The notes: generated by a model not told the origin, from the sequence alone. Numbered from the stretch's first letter, positions 1 to 14,127 are shown. The stretch: 64,000 nucleotides of DNA from Isoetes taiwanensis (GCA_021234155.1 JAJEKV010000031.1:10496728-10560727); one strand, 5' to 3'. Numbers and translations are program-made.

Positions 1-769
1 TATTTTTGTAGTTAGAAATTCGACTTTTTTGAGACACTATATTGTGCTTTGACCCTACTCTGCTAACAATCCATTGTGAGGAGAAGCCTTATAAGGGGGC
101 CCGATTGAACAAGGTGGTAAGGACCAGAACAGTCTGTGGGCCAGTCCACTTTAGGAGTTTTGTCTGCATGCCATCAGAATCTACAACATTGCTATTTGCG
201 AGGTGTTGTAAGCCTTTCATAACATCTTCCTCTATTATAAGCAGTGATGGGCCTTATTGGAGTGGTACCTCATTACGAACCCCATCAGGATCATAGAGCT
301 ACATCAGGTACTACTCCCACCAGTCCTCAGAATGTTGCCAGTTGGTTGTGTAGGCCTCTGCAACACCCATTTTCAAAATGTTTTGGGATGTTGGTCAAGT
401 AGATAAAACATCTCTAGCTGGTGTTCTGCCATATATTGTGTTTTCTTGCCCTTGAGGAAATAAATGGAAAGATGACTCAGAGTAGAGTATCTCGACAACT
501 ACAACTTCGAATTGAACGATCTTTATCTTGCTGAAAAGCCCTTGAAGTCTAGTTTCTAAATTGGGTTCTTATTTCCATAAAATGCTCACTCTTTGGGAGA
601 TATCATTGAATATGCAAGAGGGGTCAACTAATTCTAGCCTCTTCCTATGCTTGCATTTCATTCTCGAGAGCCTAGCCTTAATCTTGCTACATTTTCTCTA
701 GCTTCTTGCTTCAGAACACCAGGTGGCTTGAGAATTTATATAGAGATAACGCATGCAGTTTCTAAGGAT
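1..769. other. No recognisable gene
   Basis: Moderately AT-rich DNA. The short open frames here (for example 42-296) resemble no protein family I know and have no promoter or splice context that supports them. I see no RNA gene or clear repeat before position 770. Confidence 0.5.
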
Positions 770-1135
770 CCTATAGTCCAAATTAATTTGGGTTTCTACA
801 TAGATGTTAATCTGGACTGTCCATTTGACTCCTAAGCTCTAGGTAGATGGTCTGAATGCCATGTATGTGCCATCATTTAGACTAGAAAAATTCTATATGC
901 ATACAATCTGGGCTGTCCCTTCATATCCTATAGTCCAAATTGATACAAAGCTCCATTCGGGATGTGCCTTCAGACCTTACAGTCCAAATTGATTTGGAAT
1001 TTCTATATAGATGTTAATCCGGGCTGCCCATCTAAACCCTAAGGTCTATGTAGATGGTCTGATGACATGTGCATGCCAGCATCTATACTGGAGAAATCCT
1101 ATATGCATACAATCTAGGCCGTTCCTTCAGATCCT
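770..1135. repeat. Imperfect tandem repeat, about 158-bp unit
   Basis: A phrase close to CCTATAGTCCAAATT recurs at 770, 927, 975 and 1133. Two long units (770-926 and 975-1132) share the order: Tag-TCCAAATT, TTTCTACATAGATGTTAATC, a GGGCTGTCC-like block, GGTAGATGGTCTGA, and CTATATGCATACAATCT. A short partial unit (927-974) lies between them. The units differ at many positions, so the array is old. It appears non-coding. Confidence 0.7.
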
Positions 1136-1382
1136 ATAGCCCTTTTCATTGGTCCCCCCTTTTTTCTCCTTTTTTGGATTGCCCAAAGGGATAGCCCTAG
1201 ATGTGGAGTAGCAGAAAGAGGCATATTCTAAACATGTACCATAAGGATGCTGGAGATCCTTATTGAAGTTGAAGAGGATGGCTGAGATTAACTGTTGGCA
1301 ATTCACCATGAGAAAAGCTGTGAAAGACGGAGCATGCATGCATGAAGGATAAAGTAGAATTAGAAAGCAGATTGTCATGCAC

Positions 1383-2020
1383 ATTTCTTGGATCTGAAAG
1401 ATCTGAGGATATAGGAGCCCTTGCCCTTTTCCTGATGCAATTAACGTGAAACATAGAATAACAACCTGAGCAAGACCATATAGCTGCAGCCCATCCTGTT
1501 ATGTCATAGCAAATCATGCATTCAATATTTCCTCTGCTCAACTTCTCCATAAGCACCTGAAGTAGTTAGGGCATTACCTGCTGTTTCAAGTTGACAATAC
1601 CATTTTTCGTCTTATGTTTTTTAGAACCATGTCTCCTTTGAACCCTGCCATCAACAAAAAGAGTTTTCAATCTCTGAATATTCTGGTCAAAAAGAGATTT
1701 GATAGATTGGTCTGCACTCTCAACAATGCAGGAAGCTTCATTGCTTTGCTCACAATAACTTGGGCTTCACGTACAAATTTTTTCCTTAACTGAACAGGCC
1801 TCCAATGTCTTTCTCTGTCAAGAATCCTGCTCTTGTTTCCTCCTTTGAACCTACTATGGCTTCCGAGCTCTTTGTCCCTCATATCATATGATAGTATACT
1901 ATCATTAAGTACTACCTGTGCCTCCAAATTATCACCATCTTCCAACTTGGTTGTAGAGGAGTTTGACACGTATATTGTCCCTCCTGTGTATCGTTTTGTG
2001 GGGCTTTCAATACTCATCAT
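1383..2020 (-). pseudogene. NFX1-type zinc-finger (NFXL1-like) RING fragment
   Basis: Read on the minus strand, this encodes part of a plant NFXL1-like transcriptional regulator or ubiquitin-ligase family protein. The upstream part is basic (GGNKSR, RKKFVREAQV, then SLFDQNIQRLK and VDGRVQRRHGSKKH). The downstream part holds the first half of the RING/PHD-like C4HC3 finger: VLMEKLSRGNIECMICYD, then IWSCSGCYSMFHVNCIRK. A frameshift occurs near 1760. The words NLKQQ and VLMEK, continuous in my memory of the family, are parted by 21 nt (1557-1577) that start with GT and end with AG. At 1382 a GT follows the codons for SDPRN, probably the old splice donor of the next intron; the rest of the finger and the long NFX repeat domain are absent. 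It lies 32 bp from the divergently oriented LPAT fragment. The family assignment rests on the RING half and is fairly firm. Confidence 0.72.
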
Positions 2021-2483
2021 AGTAGGGATTTGATTGCGTTCTTTTTTGGAAAATGGTTTTTAATGTGAGCCTTTTATTTGAGATCATCAATGGAACTAAG
2101 TTTATATTCGCTGAAGATAGGCTTCCCATGCAAGAACGTGTGATGGTAATATGCAATTATAGAACTGAAGTGGATTGGATGTACATTTGGTGTCTTGTCT
2201 TGCGCGAGCTTGGCATTGGCTATGTGAAACATGTGGTCAAGGGCAGTCAGAAATGCACTCTGTTTGGCTGGGCCTTTCACGTGATTGAGTTTCTTCTGAT
2301 TGACAGGAATTGGAAGATTGATGAAGTTAGCATAAAAGCATCCTTGCCAACCTTTAGGACTGCCATGATCTAATCTGGCTTATTCTTTTTCCAAAAGGCA
2401 CCAACTTCACAAAGTATATCCCCGTCCAATTTTAAACATTCAAATTTGTTTTATGCTATGCTTAAAGTTCCATTCTTTTATCA

Positions 2484-2555
2484 ATAGAATAGAATAGAAT
2501 ATGATTTTATCGTCCACGGAGACCAACTGGCCTATGGGACCCAAGTACAAAGAGA
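2484..2555 (+). repeat. AGAAT-tailed dispersed repeat end
   Basis: Several AGAAT pentamers run into ATGATTTTAT and a GTCCACGG-containing block. A relative lies at 10366-10430 with the same order (AGAAT pentamers, T-rich spacer, GTCCACGG, then GGGAC and ACAAAG words). Shorter matches lie at 55845-55870 and, inverted, near 54007-54030. This looks like the 3' end and tail of a dispersed retroposon. Confidence 0.4.
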
Positions 2556-2557
2556 GA

Positions 2558-2647
2558 GCAAATTAGGCCACAAGGTCAATGACCCATGCACAAGGAGGTA
2601 GTATTAAGCAAATTAGGCCACAAGGTCAATGACCCATGCACAAGGAT
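2558..2647. repeat. Tandem duplication, 50-bp period
   Basis: Forty bases starting GCAAATTAGGCCACAAGG are repeated exactly at 2558 and 2608. A short spacer (GGTAGTATTAA) parts the copies. It lies within the broken LPAT locus. Confidence 0.9.
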
Positions 2648-3425
2648 TTGGTACATCTGTAGGTGTCTAGTTGGTTTTTTGAGCAAGGGATATGTGGTGC
2701 ATGTTTTTGTAAACCAATAGGTTTTTATTCAGCCTTTTGTATGCCATATTGCTTAAGTTAGTTTGGAAGCACATTTTGGAACTGTCTTGTCTGGCGCATT
2801 GCACATGCTTGGCTTTATGATCTTTTGATGATTTCATGTAATTCTGGTAGTTATCTCTTACTTTCTTTATTACTTATGCTAGAGTGGCGAAATACATAGG
2901 AGGTATGAAAAAGGGGCATCCCCATCCAAGGAATGTTGATTCTATTGCTAGCCACAATAGAATCGTGGCATTCTTAGGATGGGTCCTATGATAGCATATA
3001 TACCGGTCGATAGAAGAGGAACAAACCTCAAAATCACTCAGCATGCCAAAAGAAAGAAAAGAAGCTAAATCGAAATATGGTATAAAAAAGGGAGAACGAG
3101 TGAACAAGGGTCAACTAGATGAAATAAGATGCATAGATAAGGCGATGGGACCTATGGAGCGAGTGGAACGAATCTAAAAACTAGTGAAGAGCAATAGTTT
3201 TGTAGAGAAGAAGGGGCTTCCTAAGCATAATTATGTTCTCATGCCTCACACGCGAGGCTTGTATGCTTGTCTTTCTGAGCTATGACAATCTCTAGATTCA
3301 GGTGGGGGAATATTTTAACATTTGAAATAGATGAGCATGCTTTGCTAATTGCATGTTTGGCTCTTGTTGCACGCAGTATACGACCTTACGATTGCTTACA
3401 AACATCGCTGCTCATTATTCGTTCA

Positions 3426-5613
3426 CAATCTACTGGGGACTGACCCTACTTACATACATACAACAGTATTTCTGCACTTCCTTTTTTTTTCCAATCACTA
3501 ATACTATTCTTGAAGTTTATTCCATAGCCTAATATCTTCTCATTCATTAGGCAACCTTGGCTTGTGCACCAGCCCCCTTTTTGTAGTTAGTCATATGTCT
3601 CTTATGGATGTACAAATGTAACATAACTAGGTATAGATATCATATTATTAGTATTTATTATATAAAAAGAATCTTACTTTCTTGTAGAGTTACCTAAATT
3701 TTGCCTGCATACTAAGAAAGGCAACGGATATTCGCTTTTTCTTTGAATATCTATTCCAAACTACAATTCTAGAAAAAATCATTGATTTTTCCAAGAGTTA
3801 TCGGATTTTTTGGGTTGAAACCCCCTATTTTTCGCAGCCTGAGCCAGAATAGCTTTAGCTAAACTAGTCTAAAGTGCATTCCAAAATTTTCTATCGTTTA
3901 GCTAAACTTTACAATTTCCTCTTCTCTATAATTTAGCTAAACTTTACAAAGCAATGGACGAATAGATCATAAAATTTGAAAACAAGTAAATAAACAACTT
4001 CATGTATATAGTAGTATTATGAAGCAATGAAGAGATTATAAGCAAGTTTTTGCTTTCAGAATTGAATCTATTGGATGATTTTGCAAACTCCTACCCATCT
4101 TGCGCTTGGGTATTGCATGAGATTTTGGAGGTCCAAACTATATGATGTTAAGCTGTTTTAAGACCTAGTGGAGCTTCACAAAGGTGGATGTTTGGTAAAA
4201 GAACCCCATGGTTGTTGCGGAGAATTAAACTAAAATTATTATTTTTTTATCCATTCACTTTAGCCAATGTTTTCTTGAAAAAAAACTCAAAAAACATTAA
4301 ATAGCTAAGTTTAACACTTAAATTATTCCATGGTTGGTGGCATATGGCCAAATATACATGAATCTCTATGCCATATTTGTACTATATAACCCTATGGGAA
4401 CGTCACACTAACCTAGCACTCCCTAGTGACGGTTGCATCTTAAAGATGATGGCATTAGAAATGATTTTGAAGTGGCATTGACAAATATGAGCATGCTCTT
4501 TGACCAAGGATTGATAGGACATGCTCTTTCTATGGTTCATATAGTCTACTCTAGAAAAGATTTGATTGCCCTTTAATCAAGATTTTGAAGATGCCACCTC
4601 CATCAATCATTCTAGCCTTTAGACTCCCGTCTAACATTTTACTTGATCCTTACTAAAGTAAAGTTGCATCTAGTTACATGAATTATCCAAAACATGGGTA
4701 GATTTTAATTTTTAATTGAGAACATATATGAAGGAATATAGAAATGAATACTTCTACTGTACTAATGGTTTGAACTACACCATTAATGGCCTCTTTAGAA
4801 TAAGGTTTATATATTATTATCCATGAAATCTTTTGTCATTTTGGACCTTGAGGATTGGTCCTCCTTAATTAAACCACTCTTTTGTTAAACTATACCTAGG
4901 CTCTAATACTATAATGGATACTATTGTTGTAATTCCTTTGTCTTATCTGAACATTACTGGAAGAATTAGGTAAGTAACTGCTTCCAAAACCATTGTCTAG
5001 ATTCTTGTCAACTTAAAATAGCTGAGCCATCAAATATGATAACAAAGAAACAGAAGGCAACGACAAAAATGCCACGCAAATGTGAAGTATTCAATTAATA
5101 TGCAAGAATAGATGGCCCTTTGACCAGTCAAGTGCACAATTCTAGCATGAAAATAAATATTCCATGAGGCCCACAGGGCCACAGACGAAAACTACTAGGC
5201 AAAGACATTGACACTATTAGGCAAAGACATTGAAGAAGACTCACATAGATAAGGACATGCACTTGGAGTATGTTAAAATCAGTATGGATCAAGGGCGTGC
5301 AGTGGTGTAAACGTGATATATAATGCATACGATTAATTTGACTTTGAGATCTATCCTTCGATATTTCCTTCCCATGTCTACAGCACTAGCATATAGATAA
5401 CATAAATGGCATACAATGGACCTAGAAGCACATGCGACGAAGGGAGGGTGCAGGGAACGACGTGTGGACCAGGCTATGGCGGCCTTTCCTGCTGGATTCA
5501 CACAGGACTATTCCATGTAAGAATTCAAACATTCACCACTTTAGTTTTTACCCTAAAACCGACCATTTCTGCACTTCTAAAGATCCGCAGCTTGCCAGAG
5601 CTGCTGGATCTGT
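3426..5613. other. AT-rich DNA, no gene seen
   Basis: No coding similarity, RNA gene or complete repeat was recognised. Part of the right end (after about 5400) may be promoter or 5' UTR of the aldo-keto reductase. One alternative first exon is possible: an ATG at 5476 followed by a GTAAGA donor at 5516. Confidence 0.5.
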
Positions 5614-7280
<1,667 letters not shown>

Positions 7281-7316
7281 CCTTATAGAATGTATAGCCC
7301 TATCCTAGTCGAAGTC

Positions 7317-7399
7317 GTAGCCATAGCCATGCATAGACATAGACATAGACATAGACATAGCCATAGCCATAGCCATAGCCATAGCCATAGCCATAGCCA
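7317..7399. repeat. CATAGC / CATAGA hexanucleotide microsatellite
   Basis: About 13 hexamers, first a block of CATAGA then a block of CATAGC, beginning roughly 40 bases after the reductase stop codon. It therefore probably lies in the 3' UTR. Confidence 0.95.
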
Positions 7400-9012
7400 A
7401 TGCATTGAAGTTTTATAAGTCATCCAACTGATGACTTAAAAAACACTTGCAACATTGACCCAAACTATGAACATATTGTACCACGGCCTAGTGGGCTCTA
7501 ATGGAGCCCATAGGTCAATTTGGGATGGCTTCAAGTTTGCCTACTCAAATCAATTTTCAAGTGCAAAACCCAACATCCTTGTGATTGCACTATTCCTTGT
7601 ACATATAGTAGAGTTACAAGTCAACTCTATGAGAATCCACCATGTATTTAAAGATGTAAAAATCTTTGTATTCTTTAGGCTTGCTAGTTTTTTTTGTTGG
7701 GAATGTTCTGATTTTTTTTCCTTAGTTTTTATATGAAACACATTTCGAGTGAGACTATCTTTATATAAACACATTTTGATGCTCATGGAAGCGGTTTCAA
7801 GGATTACCAATAGGTATAATTGATGTCGGAATCTATATTTTTCATGCAACTTTTTAAGAAAACAAAGTGCCAAGAGAATATGGATTATGAGTAGATAGTA
7901 TATATAATATATCTAAGTTTGAGTATACTAAATCTTAAAGCCATTAAAATTTTGCGTACGTGTCTCGTGTTGCAGTAGTTGTATTGCCCACATCTCAAAC
8001 CTAAACACAATCCAACTTTATCCATCCATCCATCTTTTTTCTTTGGCATATAAATACACAATGTAAAATGCCAAAACAATAACCACATCTGCCGAAACCC
8101 AGCCTTCCCTTAAAACACTAGTCTTAGAACAACCATATCTGTAGTTAGAGACCTCCCAGAGTCGCACTATTATAGTTCTATCCTATGGCCTGTTCGTGAA
8201 TGTTAATATCTATCCTAATGAATTGCCCTTTAAAAAGGCAATCCAACGAAAAGAAACCTCTATTTATATCAGGTGAAGAAATAGATGAATGCATGCCTCA
8301 TCATGTGTAGTGTGTAATGATTATATGTGTCTAAGAATGAATTGTGGCATCTCCTAAAAGGGACATTGTTAGTGGGATATGGCATTAAAACTATTAACTA
8401 ACTAATGGACCAGTTCTTGTTCACTTCTTGTTGCATAATAAGACTAAAATAAAATGCTTTATTTACCATATTAAGTTATTAATTCCCGTCATATGATTTT
8501 ATACAAGAATCATTTTGTCAATAGGTTTTTCAACATATAGTATTGTTAATCTTATCTAGGGTTGAGATCTCAAAAACAAAAAATAGTTTGATATAAAATT
8601 CAATTCACAAGAAACTCCGAGATGATAATACTATGATAGCTTCTTCCCACCTTTTAAGGGAATACGCTTTAATATGAAATATAGAAAGTATTAAAAAACA
8701 AAAAGAAAGAAAAACGACAATGGAGTTTTTTTCGAAATAAAGTAGTGCAGGGATGATGTCCAAGTGGGCACAAAAATACCTATGGTTTTAGGAGGTTAAA
8801 TTTCAATTGAGTGCATTGATACCCTCGTACTAACCAAATAAAAAAGAAAATGATACAAATAATAGAATACAAATGATATCTCTAATGATAATATGGAGAT
8901 AACTTCTGATGTCGATAAGAAGTCGAATTTCTCCAAAATGGAAAACGGCGCTCCAATTCTGCTCAGCAGGTCATGAAATCAGCCGCTATATCCTTCCTCC
9001 CCAGTTGCCATG
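7400..9012. other. AT-rich DNA, no gene seen
   Basis: Nothing coding recognised. Short runs of CCAT occur near 8018-8034. Sequence around 8820-8900 (AATGATACAAATAATA, ATATCTCTAATGATA, ATAACTTCTGA) recurs loosely at 9150-9215 on the other side of the hairpin element, so the flanks of that element resemble each other. Confidence 0.45.
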
Positions 9013-9118
9013 TTGTGGGGGGATGAAGCTGGGTCGCTGATTCCAGGACCCGCTCCCGGCTCCCGCCGGTCGCAGGACCCCCTGGAATCAGCTTCCCAAC
9101 TTCCATCCCCCCATACAA
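9013..9118 (-). mobile_element. MITE-like hairpin element, copy 1
   Basis: The ends form an inverted repeat: TTGTGGGGGGATGAAGCTG on the left and the reverse complement TTGTATGGGGGGATGGAAG on the right. The GC-rich centre (9046-9081), read on the minus strand, is GGGGTCCTGCGACCGGCGGG followed by AGCCGGGAGCGGGTCC. The same centre occurs in copy 2 at 20118-20243 in the opposite orientation, which makes this a dispersed family rather than a chance palindrome. It encodes nothing. No clean target duplication was found. Confidence 0.7.
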
Positions 9119-9669
9119 TAACCACCAAATGGAAAAAAAAAGGAGGGAGTATACAAAGAATATGACACAAATAATATCTCTAATCCTAAGTTGAACATAT
9201 ATAACTTCTGAAAGGTCAATACTATACGTTGAAAATTTTAAAAGAATTTTGTCCATATTTTTTTGATCCATATTGCCATATTGCATTAACACCTATAGTG
9301 AGAAGAGTCTGCCACTCAGCTATTCATTCATCATTATGACTATCAACATTGAGAAAATTAGAGCAAAGAATCCCGGAGAGATATTAAATACAGCTCCATT
9401 ATGGTTTTATTATGTTGCATTATACTTTCCAATGTCATTATGATGATAAACAATTAAGAGAATTGAATCTTTATAAGTCATCCATATGATCTTGCAAGGG
9501 CTAGCCATCCATTTTAAATTGTATGATACTGGTGAGTTCCATTCCTATTAGTCGTAAATTGTGTAAAAAACAATGAGAGTGACAAATTCATAGAAAATAT
9601 GGCGAAGGATTATGGTCTATTATATGGCACCACCTCCCCCCCCCTCCCCCCGGGGGTTAGTCTTTTCTG

Positions 9670-10150
9670 TCCTATAGAATGTTGCCCTAAAAGAAACCTA
9701 TCTATCTCTCCATCCATCCAATCATCCCCCCTTCCACTCGGGCCCGCTAATCTATATTGCCGTAAAAGAAATCCATCCATCCATCCATCTAAAAACTACA
9801 AGTTTTTTACTATCTGTCTTAAGGCTTGAAACTATGAGAATTTCGATGTCTAATATTCGAAGATAGAATAATCGTCCATGATTTCCCCCAATTTGCCATG
9901 TGCTATATTTTTTAAGTGTAAACGGATTTTATTGCAATAAAGCAGAGGCAATATATACTTCCTACAAAATGTTGCCGTATAAAGTTGTATCCGTCTATCT
10001 GTAAGGCTAAACTACAAGAAATCCAATCTCTAATCTTGAAAATTTTCTACATCCAGAATATCTAGAACTATGTACCATTTTCCCCCATTAGCCACGGTGT
10101 TCTTATTTTCTAGTACAATGGATTTTGTTGCAATAAAGCGGTGATAAAAC
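9670..10150. repeat. Degenerate tandem repeat, about 195-bp period
   Basis: ATTTTCCCCCA-(T)TAGCCA-like, GGATTTTATTGCAATAAAGC and TTGCCGTAAAAG words recur. The clearest pair is 9881-9950 with 10076-10142, where ATTGCAATAAAGC and TTGTTGCAATAAAGC follow the CCCCCA block. CCAT runs at 9769-9790 are embedded. Confidence 0.5.
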
Positions 10151-13100
10151 ACAATACAAAATTATTTGATATTATTCTCAACCAATAAATTTGATTTTGC
10201 ATTATCTTAATTCTTAGTTTAGCATAAAGGTAACATTCTAACCTAGAAAAAATGATTGTTCATCCATCGATACAGAAAGGATTTCAAAACTGCACATTAA
10301 GGGTACATGTGTAAAGCTGCAAAATAAAAATATGAATCACATAGTAAGGGTATCTCTTAAGCAAAAGAATAGAATAGAATAGTATTTTTTGTTGGTCCAC
10401 GGGTGCCAAAAGGGACAAAAACAAAGAACACAACGTGCCTATTACTATCCAAGTGTAAAAGACCCCCACCACTTTCGAGGGAAAAACCCCCACCACTTGC
10501 TGAAAAAAACATTGTTATGTAGTGACGAAGGACACAACTGAGTTCGTATATCCATTATCTCTTAAAGGTATGATGTTACTAGCTCCACCGGAGTTGTCCT
10601 CAACATCACATATAGCGGCTGCTTAGATGTAAATCGACATAACATGCACTGAATGAAAGGCCTAAGTACTTGGCAGTTCTGAAATGTGGCACTCATCTTC
10701 AATAATCCCAATTGACAATATTGGCATAGCCTCTCATCATGTTCTTCTCAAGCGCATTTGATTGGCCTATCTCAATTCTGAGGCGATGCGCTCCTGCTCA
10801 GATAATTGTGGTTCTCATTGTTATTTACCTGTATGCACACTATCTGTACGATTTTTCGTTTCTTTGATTCCATTTCTTTGGTGCATGTTGCTAATGCTCG
10901 AAGTAATAGTTATTTCTACATATGAATTAGTTTGTTCAAAAATGCAAATTACATTGTTTCCCGAGTACCATGCTCCAAAGTTGAGGTATGTGTATTCCAT
11001 GAATAATTCATGGAGCATGGAATGGGCGAGATAAGATAACATGCATAAGGGTTGATAACAATAACTTAATGGACCATCTTTGAAAAAAATGAGCACCCCA
11101 AAATTGGAGATGCCTACCTTCGTGGCCAGAAACTAAGCAATTACCCAGCTGTTGAAATTGCCTAAGGTCTTCTAATTTGGCTGTATTCTTGGCCTTCAAC
11201 TCAAGTTTGCTATGCTAAGGGTAGCAAAAATATGCTGACGCGGTGAAATTGTCATGCAAGGAGTTAGAAATCCACGAAGCAAAGGAAGAAAGTGGATATG
11301 TATTATGAAGCGTGGATACTAATGGCTAAGAGATTACAACTTCATGACCTTAGTGGTGTTAATGATGCCGAGAAAACCTCAAACTCAATCCCTAATAAAA
11401 TTTGAGCGAATCCAGGACTAAACTACCTAAAACCTAAGTGAACTCTACTAGCAGTTGCACAGATACTCATACCATAGCTTAGCTTTTTACCATCAGATGA
11501 GCTTATTCCCATCAGATATGCCTTTGGAATAATCAAGTAACAGCTTTAGCTAGATCTATGGAAACCGTGCAAGCTTTGGCGATTGCATAAGGTATTTACC
11601 TTCACCATTCTTGAACCTACAAAATCTTAAGGAAAAAATAGGAAGATGGTGAGATTTAGCTGACATTTTAGAGCACTAAGGCAACATCAGGCCAGTTATG
11701 TCAACATTAGGCCAATGTGTCTAGAATATCATTAGCTTCTCATTTACTTACACAGGTATATGCTGGGCTACCTTCTTAGTTTGCTTGCTCTAATTCTATA
11801 TGCATTTGTTGCTAGGGGGCTTACTCTGTTGCATTTTAACTCTTGAGAATGTAGAATGTTTGCAAAGATAGTGCAGAGAGGAGAAACTGCTCAAAAGGTA
11901 AGCGTTTGGATTAAAGGTAAGGATTTGGATTAGAATATATAGATCAGGCTCCTAATTCATATAGAATTTAAGCCTTTCGAGGAATCGATCTTAGAATTCT
12001 AGTATTTTTGTTCCACGAATCTCCATTATTTGTTTTTAAAGGACTTTTTTTGCATCATAGCAAGAAATGAAGTAAGTTGCCACAAAAGGAAGGCCCATAC
12101 TTACTCCATGTTTGCATAAAAATCACTTGTTGCACAAGTTTTAGGATTCTCGCTCTAGGTTTTTTTTTACAGAATTGCAATTTAATTTGTTTGAAGAAAA
12201 CTTGTTGTTTTGAGGTTGAAGATTTGCACTTTGTTCTTATGCAACTTCTACTCTAGCTTGCATGTGATTTTCTTTAGTGAAGCACAGAGCTGCACTATAA
12301 GGCAAATTGTCGATCATTCATTTAAGAGTTGTTAAATTTAATCTGATCGACATGTAGAATTAGTAAGAGATATGTTAATTTATGATCCAATCTAGAATAC
12401 AAAGAGACTATACTTCAATTTCTATTTGAGATACATCTTATTCTCCTTGCTTTGCAAGAAAGTGACATTGGTTAGATCTAGTTCCCCTTTTTTTTGACCT
12501 GCTATACTTCACATTCTTAGAACTTCACATTTGGCTTGCCTCTTACTTAGATCAAAGGCATTAATGCCGCGCCTTAATCGTAAATATTTTTGTTTAACAA
12601 AGATCATGTTTTTCAAGGAAAAAAATCTACATTTTGGTGCATTTTTATGCAACTGTATTAATGTGAAGAACTTCACATAGTGTGGAATTCTAACATGGTT
12701 TACGTTTCAGTGATTCTGCGTGTTCCAAGTAGCATTTGCCATACTTTCTAGACTATTTTTAGGTTTCCATATGGACTATAGGAAGAGCTATATTTCTTTG
12801 TTGTCTCTTCTTATGCCGTTTTATACTTTGCTTTGCATTTGGGTGGTGGTAGCTTTGTAGGACGGCAAAAGAATTTCATTTGAGAGAGAGCTTTTGAAAA
12901 TATCATTACATGAATTGCCATTAAGTGCAAATGACCAGTGTTAGATTTGCAGAAGATGAACACCTGAATCTTTGGTGTTTATATTTATTTAACCAATAAT
13001 AACAATAACAAATAAATGTGAATGTAACTTCGAATGCAACTTCTTATGTGCTTGGGTGTTTGTGCAACAATCAATCTCTATTGTTAATCATTCTAATGTT

Positions 13101-13192
13101 TTGGAAGCTCTATTGTCAATAAAGAAATCTAACACAATGTTACACTCCTTGACTTAGGAGAAACTTTTTTGAGGCTCTCTTTGCGAACTATT
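10151..13192. other. AT-rich DNA, no gene seen
   Basis: Apart from the AGAAT-tailed fragment at 10366-10430, I see no gene, RNA gene or complete element in this stretch. The short open frames (for example 10762-11034) resemble no family I know. Confidence 0.5.
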
Positions 13193-13359
13193 GGTTTGTT
13201 AAATAAAGATGTCGACCACAATTTTTATGGAATTAAAGTTATTTGAGACAAGAAGATAATGAGATGACTACAACTGGTTTGTTAATAAAGATGTCTACCA
13301 CATTTTTTTTATAGAATTAAAGCTATTTGAGACAAAGAAGCCAATGAAATGAGTGGTAC
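13193..13359. repeat. Tandem duplication, 83-bp period
   Basis: GGTTTGTTAAATAAAGATGTC begins at 13193 and recurs with small changes at 13276. Both units continue through a CCACA-T-run block and then AATTAAAG-TATTTGAGACAA. Confidence 0.85.
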
Positions 13360-13475
13360 GTCTCACTTTCACTTTTTTTTATGGTATTCGAAAAGTTAAA
13401 TAACCCACCAAGGAATACACAAGGAACTTTATTACCAAAATATCAAGATGCCGGAATTTTAAAGTTCGAACACCT

Positions 13476-13627
13476 CATATTGTGCAACACTGATAAAGAA
13501 GCTTATGCAACATTTACATGTGACTGTAGTATCCATCTCTTCCAGAAACCCCATATTGTGCAACAGTGATAAAAGAAGCCTAGGCAAGCCTAGGCAAAAT
13601 TTATGTGTGATTGCAGTATCTATCTCT
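13476..13627. repeat. Tandem duplication, 76-bp period
   Basis: CATATTGTGCAACA is followed by GTGATAAA-like, TGTGACTGTAGTATC and TCTCTTCC words, first at 13476 and again at 13552. A separate short repeat (AATCGCAAGTTCAA) occurs at about 13672 and 13749. Confidence 0.75.
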
Positions 13628-14127
13628 ACCGACATAATAGCGCTACATCCTAGGCATCAATACATAGTTAGAATCGCAAGTTCAATCGTCTTGCCTCAGG
13701 AATACATGCTAGTTTTTGGGTTCATACATGACTCTACCTACCACGTAGAATCGCAAGTTCAAACCTCATATGTTCAACAACACATTGATGTAAATCTATT
13801 ACCATGCAGGTTTTGGAACCAAAGAAAGAAATGCGCGATAAATTTCTTGTACATGTAAGTAAAACAACATGGGTCCAGACGACCGTATACCTCGTGCTTC
13901 ATCACCTGCAAAGATGAACACTAGAGCAAGACCTATGCTTCTTACGGAGCCAGGTAAGCTTGTTGCCATTTCCATATTATTTTGGTCTCTCATGAACTCG
14001 AATTCGAAGTACCAGTATCCATTTAGGTTATTCGTTGGCAATGGCTAACTGCATCGTTAAGTCAGTAATGGCTTCTTCCCAGATGTTGGAATTTGGATAT
14101 TATATTTATTGAAGGCTGGATTAGATC

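Larger units (their letters stand above)
2053..3425 (+). pseudogene. 1-acyl-sn-glycerol-3-phosphate acyltransferase (LPAT4/5-like), broken
   Basis: This is the remains of a PlsC-family acyltransferase that would acylate lysophosphatidic acid at the endoplasmic reticulum. Segment 1 (2053-2373) carries LFEIINGTK and acyltransferase motif I, read here as NYRTEVDW at residues 35-42. The family has NHxxxxD, so the catalytic His is Tyr (CAT to TAT). After a frameshift near 2365, motif III is FPKGTNF (2388-2408) in place of FPEGT. Segment 2 (about 3191-3301) reads FVEKKGLPKHNYVLMPHTRG and then ACLSEL, an in-frame TGA (probably from CGA), and QSLDS, ending at a GT donor (3302). An AG acceptor at 3376 leads to [12 protein letters not shown]. 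The N-terminal membrane exon and the C-terminus are missing. About 750 bp between the segments hold an unrelated insertion and a tandem duplication. Loss of two catalytic motifs plus a stop argue firmly against function. Confidence 0.82.

Noticed and set aside
7321-7400. Telomeric or satellite array
   Set aside because: The CATAGC/CATAGA hexamers are a short microsatellite and not a telomere motif.
9630-9656. C-rich run as a regulatory i-motif or G4 site
   Set aside because: It is one short simple-sequence run in AT-rich DNA with no gene beside it.
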